Shown piece after piece: positions 32,850-45,500 of a stretch of DNA of 64,000 bases. This stretch comes from Caenorhabditis elegans (Eukaryota > Nematoda > Chromadorea > Rhabditida > Rhabditidae), in the NCBI RefSeq assembly GCF_000002985.6, contig NC_003283.11, positions 9,486,001 to 9,550,000 on the forward strand, written 5' to 3'. The first letter of the stretch is position 1; every line of letters begins with the position of its first letter. The position numbers and the translations under genes were made by a program. Below the pieces are notes generated by a model. The model saw only the letters and a list, made by a program, of their open reading frames with translations. It did not search any database and had not been told where the DNA came from.

Positions 32850-35675
32850 GTCTGGTTGTGCAACTGGTTACAACTGGTTGAAACTGGTGTCTTCTTATTC
32901 TGATTTCATTTTCCAATTCTCCACCTTTTTTTTTTACTTCTACAAAAGAACGCCCCTTATGTATCTCTTTCTATTCTCGCCTTCAATGTTTTCTCCTTCC
33001 AAAACCGGGAGACGAAACAATGGTCGAGAAAAAGAAAAAGAAGACGATTGTGTAATGGAAGGAGGACATGATAATGATGAAAGGTTACAACGAATAAAAA
33101 CCCCTTGTTTGTTCGAGAGTATTAGATTGAGGAGGTCAAATGATAAAGAAATCACAGAGAAAGATATGGAAAAAGCTTTGGAAAAAATATGTTTAAACAT
33201 GATAAATGAAGGTGTGATTTGTATTGTTTCAGATGATTTATAGTTTTCTCCTTGATCAGAAAGCACCAAGTCTAACAAAAATCAGAAATGAAAGTTCAGA
33301 AATGGTGCAATAAAGCCTCCACGAAGGTATGCTTACCTGCCTAGAAACTACACACTCCAAGAATGAGTCTTCATGGCAAATTAGGTGTATGTAACCATCA
33401 CTGTAGGTATTTTTGGCTATCTTCAAAGCTCTAGTATTCAAAAGTTCAAATAAAAACTTTGAAATCATGAAATTTTGCGGGGTGGTTTTCGAACTTTAAA
33501 TGAACAGTATTTACAAACATTTATGCCGATGAACAATTTTCATCAAGAAAATAAATTACATGACCACTTTAATTTGAAAATTGGTAGTTGTGAATTGACA
33601 GTATCCTCTTTATGAAGGTTTTCCTAAGAAGCCAAACTATTTTTTCAACAGAAAATAAAATAATTCGATGCACAAATGTCAAAAGCAGAATCCCTTGTTA
33701 TTTGAGGAATAGAGCTTAAACAGAAATAAACAAAAGATTTAGAATAAGATATAGAATTGAAAACCCTATATATGTGGCAACAAAAAAATGAAAGAAATAC
33801 ATTGTTCAACGACCCGTGTCTAAAATGAAAAGCTGCAAATATTATAAAGCTTCTAGACCGAAAAGAGTTATTATTTGAGAAAGAATACAAAGTATTACAC
33901 TTCGCGTGGACTGAAGTTTATCTTTAGGATGCACCTGTATGACATCTTTTAGATAAACAATAAACCGATATTATGAGTGTGGCTTCTTCCGTATGATCAC
34001 ATCCTATATACATTACTTCAGTGAATGAGAGGAAAGTGAATAAAAAACATAGTATGGAGAAAAACGGTCATCGGTTCATTGCGAATGGCAGCAGATTCGG
34101 ATATTTCAGACGAACATTTAGGAGATAGGGCTTCCACGCATTCACCAAATACCAAATACAAAAATTAATTAATAGAACTGAGCTATATAATTTTGGTGAG
34201 ATCTAGGCTGAGGTGACTTTTGTGACTAGTTATGCAATTATAAGTAGCCAAAGCCAATTTCAGATTTATTTTTCAGTGGAAAATCTAATAGTAAGCTATC
34301 CAAATATATTATTTTCTAGACAAATGACCACTCGAGATTTTGGCAATTCCCAAATAAACTTGTAACTCGATCATTGTTTTTTTTGGATGCTAATGAAATT
34401 GTCATTAGCATGAATTTTTAAACGTTGTCTTCTTTGCTTTTTTAATTTCCGTGGTCGATTCAAAAAACTGAAGAAAAATTTACATTAAACCAGTACAAAA
34501 ATCAAAGTAATAACAAAAACATCATTCCTAACGGTAACTAATTCTAATCTTATGACCTGTTGAAAAATGTACGAATTATAGTCGTTTCTGTAGACTTCTC
34601 TGCAAAACTTTTAGTACAAAAAAATTGTCTTCTTTGCCTTGAAAAGTTCGTCTAGACTATTCTTTGTAGAAGTAGAGGACAACTAAACCCCAGACTAAAT
34701 CCATGCTGAAAACTCGTTTTGAATTTCATTCTTTTACAGTCAATGGTTCTCGGTCGTTCATCTTATTCTTTGTGTAACTACAGAAAAATCATGACCTCTG
34801 AAAAATTAAATGCTGTTGAAAAGTTGAGAACAATGAAAGTTCCGGAAAATGGCCGAAACACGAAGCCTATGATTACTTTTTAACGTTTGACCGAAAGACT
34901 TTAAAGACAGCAATAGGTAATACCAGAGAAAAACATAAGAAAAAATTAAATTAATATTTTTCAAAGAATATAAATATCTGAATGTTTTCGAACTAATTAA
35001 AAGTCCTAACACAAAGATCTGTTGAAATCAACCGTGACATTCTACGAAACCATATTAACAGTTATCTGATTCCGTGAGATTTCGATAAAAATATCACAAG
35101 ATCAAATGATTTTATCAGAATTTGAAACCGTTTTTTTTTTCGATTTCCTTCTTTTTCAATGTCCTTCGTTTTTTCACGTTCAAAATGGTCTACCACATGT
35201 CCACAGCGTCATCAATTACTGCGTAACCTGATACAAATTCTTCTTAACAAATGTGGTATTATCCGTTTTTATTTGGTAGTTTCAAAAATTCAGATTCGAT
35301 TTTCACTGATTTGTGTAAAATATTTCAACAAGAAATCGGGCAACAATTTGAAAAAATCCAACGCATGCCATGGAATATTTCGTCCAAAAAAACTGAAAAT
35401 TAGTCTTGTATGCTAATAAGAAAAATACGGTGTAAACTTTTTGAGTTGTAGGAAACTTTTCGCATAAAATTGTTGTATATTTCCACGGTTTAAGCCATCT
35501 ACTTTACTTGTGCTATAAACATGTGATTTTATTCGTATAAACAGTCTAGAAATAGAACTCCTGGGACTATTTGTTTTCGTTCGAGCACATCTTGTGGCGC
35601 TGCTCATTCATCGGAAATTTCTTTACTTAGTCAGTTTTTGTTTCTCATTTGTCCACCAATATTGGAGATATAAAA
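32850..35675. other. Gene-poor region
   Basis: Nearly 3 kb without a defensible gene. A plus-strand frame around 33000-33240 ends LEKICLNMINEGVICIVSDD and reads like protein, but it lacks a start, splice partners and a recognised domain. The rest is AT-rich; the words TTGTCTTCTTTGC recur at about 34425 and 34627. Confidence 0.4.
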
Positions 35676-37107
35676 ATGGTTTATCAACTGATATGTACAA
35701 TTGTTCCGATATTATTAAACTTTATTCTAATAATTTTAATCTGGACAAAATCACCACCACAAACTGGCAAATATCGATGGTTGATGATGTTCACGGCATT
35801 TTTTGAGATATATTGGGGAGCATTTGATTTACCTGCAGAAATTGTGAGTTTTAAATTACTAAGGTTTTGTTTTCTTAATTTTAGCTAATGTGGTACCAGA
35901 ACGATCGTTTGGTGAATACTGCGTATTTTGTTGTGAATGTTTACAAAAACTGAATAAATAGCAACGCAGACTTTCAATACGACCGACTCTAATGCATTGG
36001 CGCCACAGTCCAAATGTCTTTTTCAGATATCTCATTCTGTTGGTTGCGCTTTTATAACATTTCGTATCAATTATCCAGATAGCATTCTAAATGCTGAACA
36101 GATGGGTTGTTGTAACATATACAGCAATATTTGGAGCTTCGATGGCATTCTTTGCTTCACATTTTGTTTATAGATATGGATGCATTGAAACGTTAGAAAA
36201 ATTATAGTTGTACTCCGAAATAGTTGCATGTTTTTAGAGGTTTCGGTCAAAAGTTTACATCAGGCTGGAAATTCGGTTTTTGTTTTTGTTTCCATTGGCT
36301 TATTGTTTTTGGTGGGGAGCGGCAGTGCGAATTTGGGTTTGGAATACTCCGGAAATGGATGAATATGCTAGGTGTTAGTATTCTGATATTATTGTAATTG
36401 TTCAACTTTTAAGTGATTTGATTGCGAGTACTGTGAATCTTTCTATTGAAAACATAAGTTATATTGGAGGTATGTTCTTTAAATTTGATCAAAACGGAAC
36501 GATGTCTTTTAATAATGATCCATGGATTGGAGGCGGTCAAATGTGGTTTATGGTGGTTGGTTAAAAACTTTGTTTTTTCAACAGTTTTTTCATCTTAAAA
36601 ACTCTATTTACAAAATTTATGTGATCAATTAATAATTACTGTGTTCAGGGAAGCTCTTTGGTATGCGTCTTTGGTTTTGGTTTTCTCTGCTATAAGAAAC
36701 TCCGCGATACTCTTGCGATAGCTTCAAAAGCGGCAAAAAATGTTGAAAAACAGTTATTCTATGCATTAGTTGTACAGACATTCATTCCATTTATTCTAAT
36801 GCACATACCAATTACTTTATTTTTTCTGTCTCCGATTTTTATGCTCAATATGGATTTTGCTTCAAACTTCATCATTATTACTATAACCTGTTACCCAGCT
36901 GTTGATCCGCTTCCAATTTTTTTCATTATAAAAAGTTATCGAGAAACAATTTGAAATGCATTCCGAGCCGTTTATCGTTATAACAAAAGTACTTCTCAAG
37001 TTGGAGTGACGCATATTATGGCACCTGTGAATAGTAGAGGCACTGCTAAAGACCAACGAAATGAAACTTTGAATCAACATCGACAAGTACAGGAATCCCA
37101 GTGCTAA
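35676..37107 (+). pseudogene. Str-superfamily chemoreceptor pseudogene
   Basis: All seven membrane segments of an Str-type chemoreceptor can be traced, but not in one frame. The TM1-TM2 exon (35676-35843, MVYQLICTIVPILLNFILII ... TGKYRWLMMFTAFFEIYWG) is intact. A following exon begins near 36029 (SHSVGCAFITFRINYP) and changes frame near 36090 into TM3 (FASHFVYRYG). A second frame change occurs near 36270 inside TM4. The last exon (from about 36650) encodes QALVV-like TM6 (YALVVQTFIPFILMHIPI) and TM7 (PAVDPLPIFFIIKSYRETI). It is cut by an in-frame TGA at 36952-36954, after which the same frame reads on for about 50 residues to a TAA at 37105. At least three lesions make it a pseudogene. It resembles the receptor at 26555-27466. 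Confidence 0.8.
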
Positions 37108-37309
37108 AATTGAAAAAGTTTTGTTGTTTCATAACTTACAATAAATACCCTGAATACTAATTAGTTGACCAAAGAAATTCTTTATTATGGCAGAATCGAA
37201 GTAATTATTCCTTCCTTTATGATGTGATACATACAAACTAAAAAAGAGATCCAATGTGACAAAATGCAAATGATTATCAGTTCATACAGTACAAGAGTGA
37301 AATATTTTC

Positions 37310-38199
37310 TTATTTCTTATTAGCTTCAAAAAGCCGGAAATATCCGAGTTTAGTACAAAGATGTACGTTTTTGTTGGCAGGTGTTTTGTCACATACAAAA
37401 TCTTCTTGGCACAAGCATGAACGAGTTCTCCCGATTCTGCATGGCTCATTCTCCTCGCATGCTGAAAACTTCCAATTTTAGCTTTTTGCTTGAAGTATTA
37501 AAATTGAATACTTACTGTGTACTCCAATGATTTCATAGGCGCTTCTCTTTTTGTGCACATTAGTTTGAATGAGTGGCTTGAAAAGTGGATCATTTCTGAG
37601 CAGATGCTTCAGATTACAGGCCGTACTTTCTTCAATTTGATCGGTCAGAATAGCAACGATTGAACCTGAAATGAATTTTCCCATTTTCTGTAAGAAAGAC
37701 ATTCAAGAATCACTTCATTTGTTTTAGGTAGGGCTGTCAAAACCAAATCTTCGGTTTTCCGAGTGTTATTTTTGGAGTTTTAGTTTTCTTCCGCTCTCCA
37801 AATTTTCCGGTTTCGATGCCCAGTTGTTCAAGAAAAAAAATTTGAGAAAAAACAGGCTTCGGATCTTCCAGAATCGGGTGAAAAAAGACGTCATGGTTAG
37901 TCTATTTGTCAGTCGTAGGCACTACCAAAGCGCCAAAACTGTTTTCGGATATGTTTTTAAAAAGTTCACCAATTTAGTTTGTTTTTCAATTTCAAATCTT
38001 TCAGGGTTGGAATATGGTATTCAGTGACGTTCAATTTTCAACAAAAAAAACCGAAAAATAAAAACAACCCAATGGGAATGCATTCGTTTAAGTTTCATGA
38101 TTCTTTGAAGTACTTACACTCGATCTCATTAATTCTTGAATCTTCGATAAAAAGCGATGAAGATATTGTGATAAGAATGCACAACACGAGAAGTTTCAT
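37310..38199 (-). CDS. CART-like secreted peptide precursor (candidate)
   Basis: Three exons (38199-38118, 37665-37516, 37461-37310) encode 127 residues. A signal peptide (MKLLVLCILITISSSLF) is followed by a ~60-residue propeptide, a dibasic site (HKKRSAYEIIGVH) and a C-terminal domain with six cysteines. That domain reads CEENEPCRIGRTRSCLCQED, then FVCDKT, then VHLCTKLG. The order matches the CART neuropeptide family: a KR cleavage site, a YE-x-G segment, Cys-x5-Cys, an RIG motif, Cys-x-Cys, x5-Cys, and a final Cys. Spacing between Cys 2-3 and Cys 5-6 differs from vertebrate CART. All exon junctions agree in phase with GTAAGT donors. CART assignment is inference from the motif pattern; a generic Cys-rich secreted peptide is the fallback. 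Confidence 0.65.
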
Positions 38200-40844
38200 C
38201 TGTAAAGTAAATGATTTTAAACCAATAGCGAAATTATATACAAAGGCTGAAAGAATAAAAATTATGGCTGAAGGTGCAAAAATGTAAGGTCATAATTCAA
38301 TGTCAATAAGGAACTGAGGGGAGCTGACATTTCTTAAAAAGAACAAAAAGGAAATTAATCTTTGTTGGTGATTCTTGAGAAGAATATCCAAATATCTCCA
38401 CCCACGCTGAGATATAAGGATATATGTACGGAGACAAAGATTAAAAAACTTTTAAGACTTCGAGAGTAATGGGCGGAACATAGAGGAACGTATAAAAACT
38501 AAAACTATAGTTGAACGTATACTGAAGATGAACACATTTTCGATTAAAGTACAATTATACGTAGTCTTTATTTTAGTTTATATAGAACTTATGTAGTATC
38601 TGTACTTCAAAAAAATGTTGGTTTAGTATATTTTTAGTTATAACCTAAGATTTATTTATTTGTTCGGATAATACATCAGTTCAATTACAACCAATATAAT
38701 TGAAAAAAGAATTATTGATTGTTTTGTAACTACCAAATGATAATTATTCTAAAAACAGGATAGTAATTTTGTAGTAATTTTTCAAATAGTAATTTTGATA
38801 AAGAAATAATTAGACTGCAATAATTTTATCAAATAAAACATTAACTGTATTCTGCTGCTCACGGTTTTTGCAACAGGAAACAATGCTTAGAGGAGCAAGG
38901 AATTTGAAGAATGACCAATTGATGCCTTCTCAAAGAATATAAGCTGTTTAGGTTTAAACACCCAAAGTATTCAAAGAGAGTGTCATGCAAATTTGTAAAG
39001 GTGAAAGCATTTCAAACGTCATGATGTTACCAAACAAGGAGGTGGTTGTTCGTGATGCACAAAAATTGTTTTGACTTGTTGAGTGGGAGGAGAAGGAAAT
39101 GGGTTGACGTATTGAGTCAGTTGAGTGTCATGAAGCATTTTTAAAATGCTAGAAAGGGAGTGGCTAAAATCAAACAATCGGATGGGTCAAATGATGCGTG
39201 ACTTTTTGATTAACAGGCTGGAAATTCTACCGAGTTAAGCACTTTTTCATGATAAGTCTGAAATCATTCACATTTCAAAGTCGCACTTCTTAAAGTTCCT
39301 AAAAATACTAGATATATTTTTAGATGGCAACTTTTTTTCTGAAATATTCAGAATAAAAAATATTCAATGCGGCATCAAAAATAGTTTTAAAGGAAGATTA
39401 CTTAGTATCAATTTATGAGTGATTTAATACTATAAAACAAACAGAAACTCTTATTTACCACTTACAAAAGGGAAGAGATTATGAACTGATATTGATAAAA
39501 CAAGAGTTGCCTCGATTTGGAAAAAAACAACTTTTTTTCAGTTTCTTAACAAAACAATACGAAAAAGAAATTCAGATGAAGTTTTTGTTCATAAGATTTT
39601 TTTTTAAGACAGCGTTATATCGAATCAATATTTTTGGTTTTCTAAAAAAAATAATTTTAATTGGATCGAAAGTTAAATTATTGTTTTGTATTTTTATTGT
39701 TCTGCACAACGCAACAAAAAGAGAAACAACATTTAATGGAAAATAAAATGCATCAAAAAGTAATGCTCTCAATTATGGCTCATTTTGAAGGCGTTCGTCA
39801 ACTCAACCGGAGCAAGGATGAAATGGGCTATTGAAAGAACATTAAAGTACGCACGAAAACAAAACGTTAATTCGAAAATAGGTATTTATGAAAATGATTT
39901 TTTTCAATTCTATACGGATGAAAACAATAATTTAAATGTGTCCTGAGGTTATTGTTTTCAAATTTCCTTAAAATTAATTTTGGAATTATTTTTAGAGTTT
40001 AGGAAATCACATGTAAAATGGAAAGGCCTCAATTCTGAACTTTTGAACTTTTTTGCGCGGGGTAAAAAATTAGCGCGGATTTACCCAACGAAAAATTTCA
40101 AGGATTTTCCAAATTATAAGCTTACAAACCGTTACACAAACAACATTACGATTCAAAATAATTATTCCAGTATAAATTGAATATAAACCTAGCTCAAAAT
40201 TCGCCAAATTATTACTGATTTGATAATAATATTAGCCAGTAAGATTGAAACCAGAAACAAATATGAAAGAAGATTTCAAACTCGATTACATGAAGCAAGC
40301 CTAGAGAGAAAATATCGCAATTTTTCTGAAAACTTAATGTGATACATGTAGTGCCAACTTGGCAGATGTCCTATATGTCTTCGAACGTGAACTTTAAATT
40401 TTAAATTCGTCTTCATTTCAGCCACCCACTAGTTTGATATCCGATATCCTACGTCCAGAATTGTGCCGCCCACTTCATAATTTTCGGATAAATATCAGTT
40501 TCAAATGGTTACCACATTAGCAAAGTACCTACCACCTATGATCTTCGTTCAAAATTTCAGCTCGTGACTCACTCCCTCTTCTTTTTCATTGCTATAAAAT
40601 GTGTTTGCAAATGTTATTTGCTCTACGAAACACAAAATATGCAAGTATTGTCGTCGCCCATCATCAAAGTCATAAACGGGACAGTGTCATTAGTTTCGAT
40701 TCTCTTCGCTTTTTTCTCCCGCATTTTTTATCACTGATAACAAGACCTCGTCCACCTGCTCCCTCTCCTCCCTTTTTTCTTTGCATTTTCAGAAGAAGGA
40801 CATATCAGTGTTGGCATTGTTGGTTGATTCACAGAGAAGTTATT
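38200..40844. other. Gene-poor region
   Basis: About 2.6 kb with no convincing gene. Open frames at 39492-39746 and 39980-40180 are Lys/Phe-rich and match AT-rich background. The last 250 bp include a CT-rich tract (40741-40795) ending in a TTTTCAG site and then TTCACAG just upstream of the next ATG, likely promoter/outron. Confidence 0.4.
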
Positions 40845-43135
40845 ATGTTCATCACTGCATTAATTGCAAAGGAACTTGGATTGTCTCGAGTTAAAGAACT
40901 TAATCCTACTGTCACTATCAATGGTGTCACAACCGTGGAGTTAGAGGTAACTTTATAAATTAGTTCATAGTTGAAAACTCATATATTAAACCAATAGGAA
41001 CTATTTGAGGGCATTGCAAAAATCTCAAAAACTTTTAACTCAAAATTTAAATGTACTACAGATATCAAGTACTATAAAATTATTGTAACTCCTATTACTG
41101 TTAGTTTTTTTAATGGCTCAAATTTTAAAAGGATTTTGCAAATTTTTTAAATATTGCAAATATGATGCCAAAATCGTATACGTTACATTGTCGACTCTCT
41201 TAATCTGACTATTATTTTCAACGATTAGAAAAAACCGTCAACGCTAGATTAAGATATTTTTAGACAATTTTTAATGTTTAATTTCAAAAATTTTCGAAAA
41301 TGTTGCTTGTGAAATTATCTTTGAACTTCACTTTTAAAGGTGCTAGTACGAATTACTTTCCAATGTTTTGTCTTCGTACAAAGCTTTCATGTTTTTTAAT
41401 TCCATATTACCTCTTTAAAATTAATACTTCATGTTTGTGTTTTTGGATGGAGTGTATTATATTGGGAGTTAAATGAGCACAAAGATTATTCCGGTTATAA
41501 GGAAATTTCGTTCAAGTCGTTTCATTTTCTAATGACGTTTTTTGTGGAAATTTTTAACTGCCTGTTTTACTGATAAGAAAACGGAAATATTGTTAAATAA
41601 ACAAGTTTTTCAAAATTGAACTCAATACGGTTGAAACAAAAAAAAATAATTAAAATATTGGAAGTATAGTATTAGGATTAGATTTAAACTTTCTACGAAA
41701 TTGTTCCAAATTCGAAAGAAATGTGCCAAAATGTGATACTGAATGACCTTTGAATGAGGCCAATTTCTTTCTCCCGCCCTTCTAGAATATCATCGTTTTC
41801 TGGTTTTAGACAGCGGAGGGCCTCTTCCGAGTGCATTTGGTGAGAGATGATCAAGATGTTATAGTGAAACTAGAGGAAGGAAGCAAGCTTGCCGCCTACT
41901 ACAATTCACTTTTCTGGCATGAGATATCAACGTTTGAGAAGATTCCTATTCCAAGTGCACATTTTAATCGATCGTTTGTTGTGACGGAAGATGAAAACAA
42001 ACATTCTGTCTATGTTACTCAATTTTTGAAGAAAGGAAGTGTTCGTACCAAATTGGGATTACCAGAATTGGAACAAGTTGCCTCACAGATTGCAAAGTTA
42101 CACGCTGTCAACTCAAAAACTATCAATAAACAATTCTCACTCAATGTGCAAGAAAATTATGGAAACATCATATCATTCAAAAAGAAAATTCAAAAAGAAT
42201 TGATTGAAGTGTTGGAAACAGCAGTAACTACTACAGAAGTTGCAGACTACTTCATGAATCCATCCTCAGTTATTGAAAAAGTTGGAATTTTGACTCATTA
42301 CTTGGAAGATTGGAAAGATGAAGATGCAGATGAAAAGGAAAAACATAATGTTATCGCACATGGAAGATTGACAGCTGAGATTTGCAGATTTGATGAGGAT
42401 GGGAATTTGGTAGAGATCACAGAATGGGAAGTACGTAATTATTTTTAAAATAGAAAAAACTGCGTTCTACTATAATTTTTACTTTTGATCTTTCAACAAC
42501 GAAAACCTAATTAATTTAGAACATTCATCTTGGAAATCCAGTGGAGGATTTAGCAAATTTGATTGTTTCATCTGCAGATGTCGACATTCGACGAAAAAAG
42601 TTCATGAAAGTGGGTTCGAGAGTCTTATGGGAACGGCAGAGCACCAGATGTTTTTGATGTAATTTGTTTTAATTTTAGATATTTCAAGTCTATTTTTATG
42701 CACTTGTTGACTATTACCCACCAAAGTATCAACTGCATGATTTGAAAAGATGGTTCCAGGAATATCAACCTACAGTTCTAATCAATGGGTGAGTTTAGGT
42801 TTCAAATTTTCAAATGTTTTAAAAGACCAAAAAGTTGTCGTACTTTTGATATTTTTTATAAAATAGTGTTTTACCGGATTTTCAAGAAAATAATTTTTCA
42901 AGGCATTTTAGGTTGCCCCAAATTTTCAGAACACTAGTCCCATTAAATAAAATTTCTAATCATTTCCAGAATCGAGTCTCTACTTTTTACACTGAGTGAA
43001 GGTTCGGATGACGTCAAACAAGATGCTGCACGTCGATGGGAGACAGCGTTGAATGATACTGTAGATTTCTTGACTGGAAACTACATTTCGGATAATGAGC
43101 ACCCATTTCTCTCACAAAAAGAGAATGATGATTGA
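40845..43135 (+). CDS. CHK-kinase-like protein, probable pseudokinase
   Basis: Five exons (40845-40946, 41810-42430, 42520-42609, 42679-42788, 42970-43135) encode 362 residues of the CHK kinase-like / ecdysteroid-kinase-like fold, close to the nematode DUF1679 group. Recognisable are the N-lobe (VIVKLEEGSKLAAYYNSLFW), the helix QIAKLHAVN and the catalytic-loop region VIAHGRLTAEICRFDEDG, followed by LVEITEWENIHLGNPVEDLA. Active relatives read HGDLWxxN and IDWQ at the two last motifs. Here HGD has become HGR and the metal-binding Asp of the second motif is Glu or absent. Phosphotransfer is therefore doubtful. Such proteins are cytosolic. The first intron (863 bp) is long and AT-rich; the start follows a TTCACAG trans-splice-like site. 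Confidence 0.8.
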
Positions 43136-44049
43136 AGAATAAGATAACGTATTTGCTTTTTTTTTCAAAGAATCGAGAATAAATGACCGAATTCAAAAAT
43201 AAAGATTGGTCGTTTTTTCTTGGTGACGAATGAATAAATCTTCAATACAAGAACGGAAAGATGCATCTCTTGACAACGTAGATATACGGACGACAAAATA
43301 ATAAATGTATGACGTGTGAGAAAACACTTGAAGCTTGCTTAAAAAAGGGATTGGGTGTCTTCGAGAAAATCAGAACATTTCTTTCAAATTAAATTATGTA
43401 AGAAGATGTTCATATTACAATATATAAATAGCAATATACTATTTATAAATTATATTGTAAATAGATATTAATTACTTAATTTATTTATTTACGCTCGCGA
43501 AGAGACGTGGAAAAAGTTGAAGAAAAAAGAAAAATGTACACATAATAGATCATAAATACAATACACTGAATAAGAGGGATAGAAACAAGAAGAATAAATA
43601 GGAACGAAAGTTTGTTAACAGGACAGTTAGGTCAGGCGGGAGGAGATAATGTTATGTGGGTAGTTCATGAATCATCAGTTGTCAGACATCTCGTTATTCA
43701 AGATCTGATATATGTTTTAGAAACTTGGGGCTACTCAGCGTACGGTTTACAATAAAATGCTTATTGTAAATAATATTGTAAATAATTATATTGAAAATAT
43801 GTTGAAAATAGAACAAAAAATGCAGCATCCGAAAGTTTCAGATGAAGAGTTTCAGCACTTGGTACATCTATAGCAGATTTTGAAGAGATGTTTGTATCCA
43901 AACATCTTTTGGCAGTTGATCAAGAAATTAATGATAGAAAAATATCACACCATAAATTCGCACATTTCTTTGAAAATAAAATCTTTTCAGAGTATTTGAA
44001 TGTATAGTAATTGTCACAATCTTTATTCGAGAATATCGAGAGGATGTAG
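43136..44049. other. Intergenic, AT-rich tandem-like stretch
   Basis: 3' UTRs of two convergent genes (AATAAA near 43198 on the plus strand). The middle holds AT-rich inverted and repeated words (ATATTGTAAATA around 43440-43470 and 43766-43790). No gene is seen. Confidence 0.4.
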
Positions 44050-45500
44050 TTACACGTCTCCAAGTGAATTAGTTCCTCCCTGTTCCCAATCATAAGGATG
44101 TTCCGGTTGAGGACTTCTGCGCATTGCCCGACGGAGAATCTAAAATATTAGGATTTTACAGAAACAATGCTTAACAATTGTAAATAAAACCATACGTTGC
44201 AGATATTAACATAATCGGGAGCTGTGAAATAATTGTAGGAATCAATGAGAATCATCACTTCACGAAGTTCTTCCATCGGACAAGGTGCTCTCAAGAAAAG
44301 AGCGATTGCTGATGGGTGACGACTTTGTTGCTTGACTCGTGCAACTGCAGCACCATCTGGAAGACCTTTCCATGGAAGTTGTCCAGTGATCATTTCAACG
44401 ATAACGTAGAAAGCTGATTCTAAATCATCTTTTCTATTCAGTTCTTGCAGTTGATGACAATTCAATGAAGCATATCGAACGGTTCCACGGAATTCAACAT
44501 TGTCACGAGGTTTTCTCATTTGATTCTGAAAAAGTTATGATTCTTCAGAGTTCAAATGATTTTTGCTTTTCACTTGTCTCAAAAAGCCGAAAAATGGTGT
44601 TAATATTTCTTCTGTGAATACACTTGAGAAAAGTAATCTTTACTTTGGAGTCCAAGTAACGTCGTGAAATTCCAAAACTCAAAAGATACAACTTTCCAAG
44701 TTCGTTACGATCTTTCCGTCCAAAACAGATATTTGAAGGTTTCAGGTCTCGATGAATGAAGCCACAATTGTGAAGATCTTCGAGTGCTTCGATGAGTTGA
44801 ATTCCGACGCTCAGGGCACAATTGACTGAGATTGCTCCAGACATGGAGGTTTTCATGTAGTCCTGAAAATTATTGGGACTTTTGCAAAATAGTTTTTTCA
44901 GTAATTATTGAGTCATAAAAAGAGCAAGTGTCTCCCAACTATAAAACTATGTCAAGAAAAACGAACAAGTTGATATCAGGATTACAATAGAATTTATGAT
45001 GATTTTGAAACTATATTGATTGGTTTCTGCTTTTGTTTTCTTGTTTTCTGCATTGTTTTCTGCAAAACCTGTTAAAAAACTAACAACTAGTGCTCTGCCA
45101 ATCATGTGCATGACAATATAATGTATTCCTTGAAACTTCCCAATATCCTCGATGTCACAGAAATGACGAGATCCTCGCTTAGCAATTGTCTGCAAGACAA
45201 ATGCCTCAACCTTCAACATCTGAAATATATGATCCACAATTAACACAAGTAAAATTTTCAATTTTGATGTTTCACCTGCAAAGGGCTCTGTGCACTTTCA
45301 CATTTCAAAGCAAACTGTTTGTAATTAGACATGTTGCTGGATCCATTACACATGTAAATAAAATTGAAATCTCCTTGTGCAATTTTCTTCTCGATTGTCC
45401 ACTTGTACACCTTTAATTGGATTGAAATAGAGTCTACGTCTATGATCAAAAATACCTGAGTGCCGGGAAACAAGTTGGTAACGTCAAGCGTTTTATCCAT
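44050..45500 (-). CDS. TTBK/CK1-like protein kinase homologue without DFG Asp
   Basis: Six exons (45500-45456, 45410-45276, 45219-45085, 44862-44644, 44525-44196, 44139-44050) encode 317 residues. The fold is that of the worm-expanded tau-tubulin/casein-kinase-1 family: the Lys motif QFALKCES (~residue 50), YIVMHMIGRAL, the intact catalytic loop FIHRDLKPSNICFG (~140), the activation loop GTVRYASLNCHQ, and DDLESAFYVIVEMITGQLPW. The metal-binding DFG motif reads LSFG (LYLLSFGISRRYLDSK), so the essential Asp is missing. The Gly-rich loop is AQGDFNFIY, with one Gly. It is likely a pseudokinase or a very weak kinase. Worm TTBK-like genes are often male-germline expressed. The gene is divergent from pfk-1.2 across 330 bp. 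Confidence 0.85.

Noticed and set aside
43420-43800. AT-rich repeated words (TTGTAAATA) as a possible satellite or origin
   Set aside because: Too short and irregular; explained by AT-rich intergenic composition.
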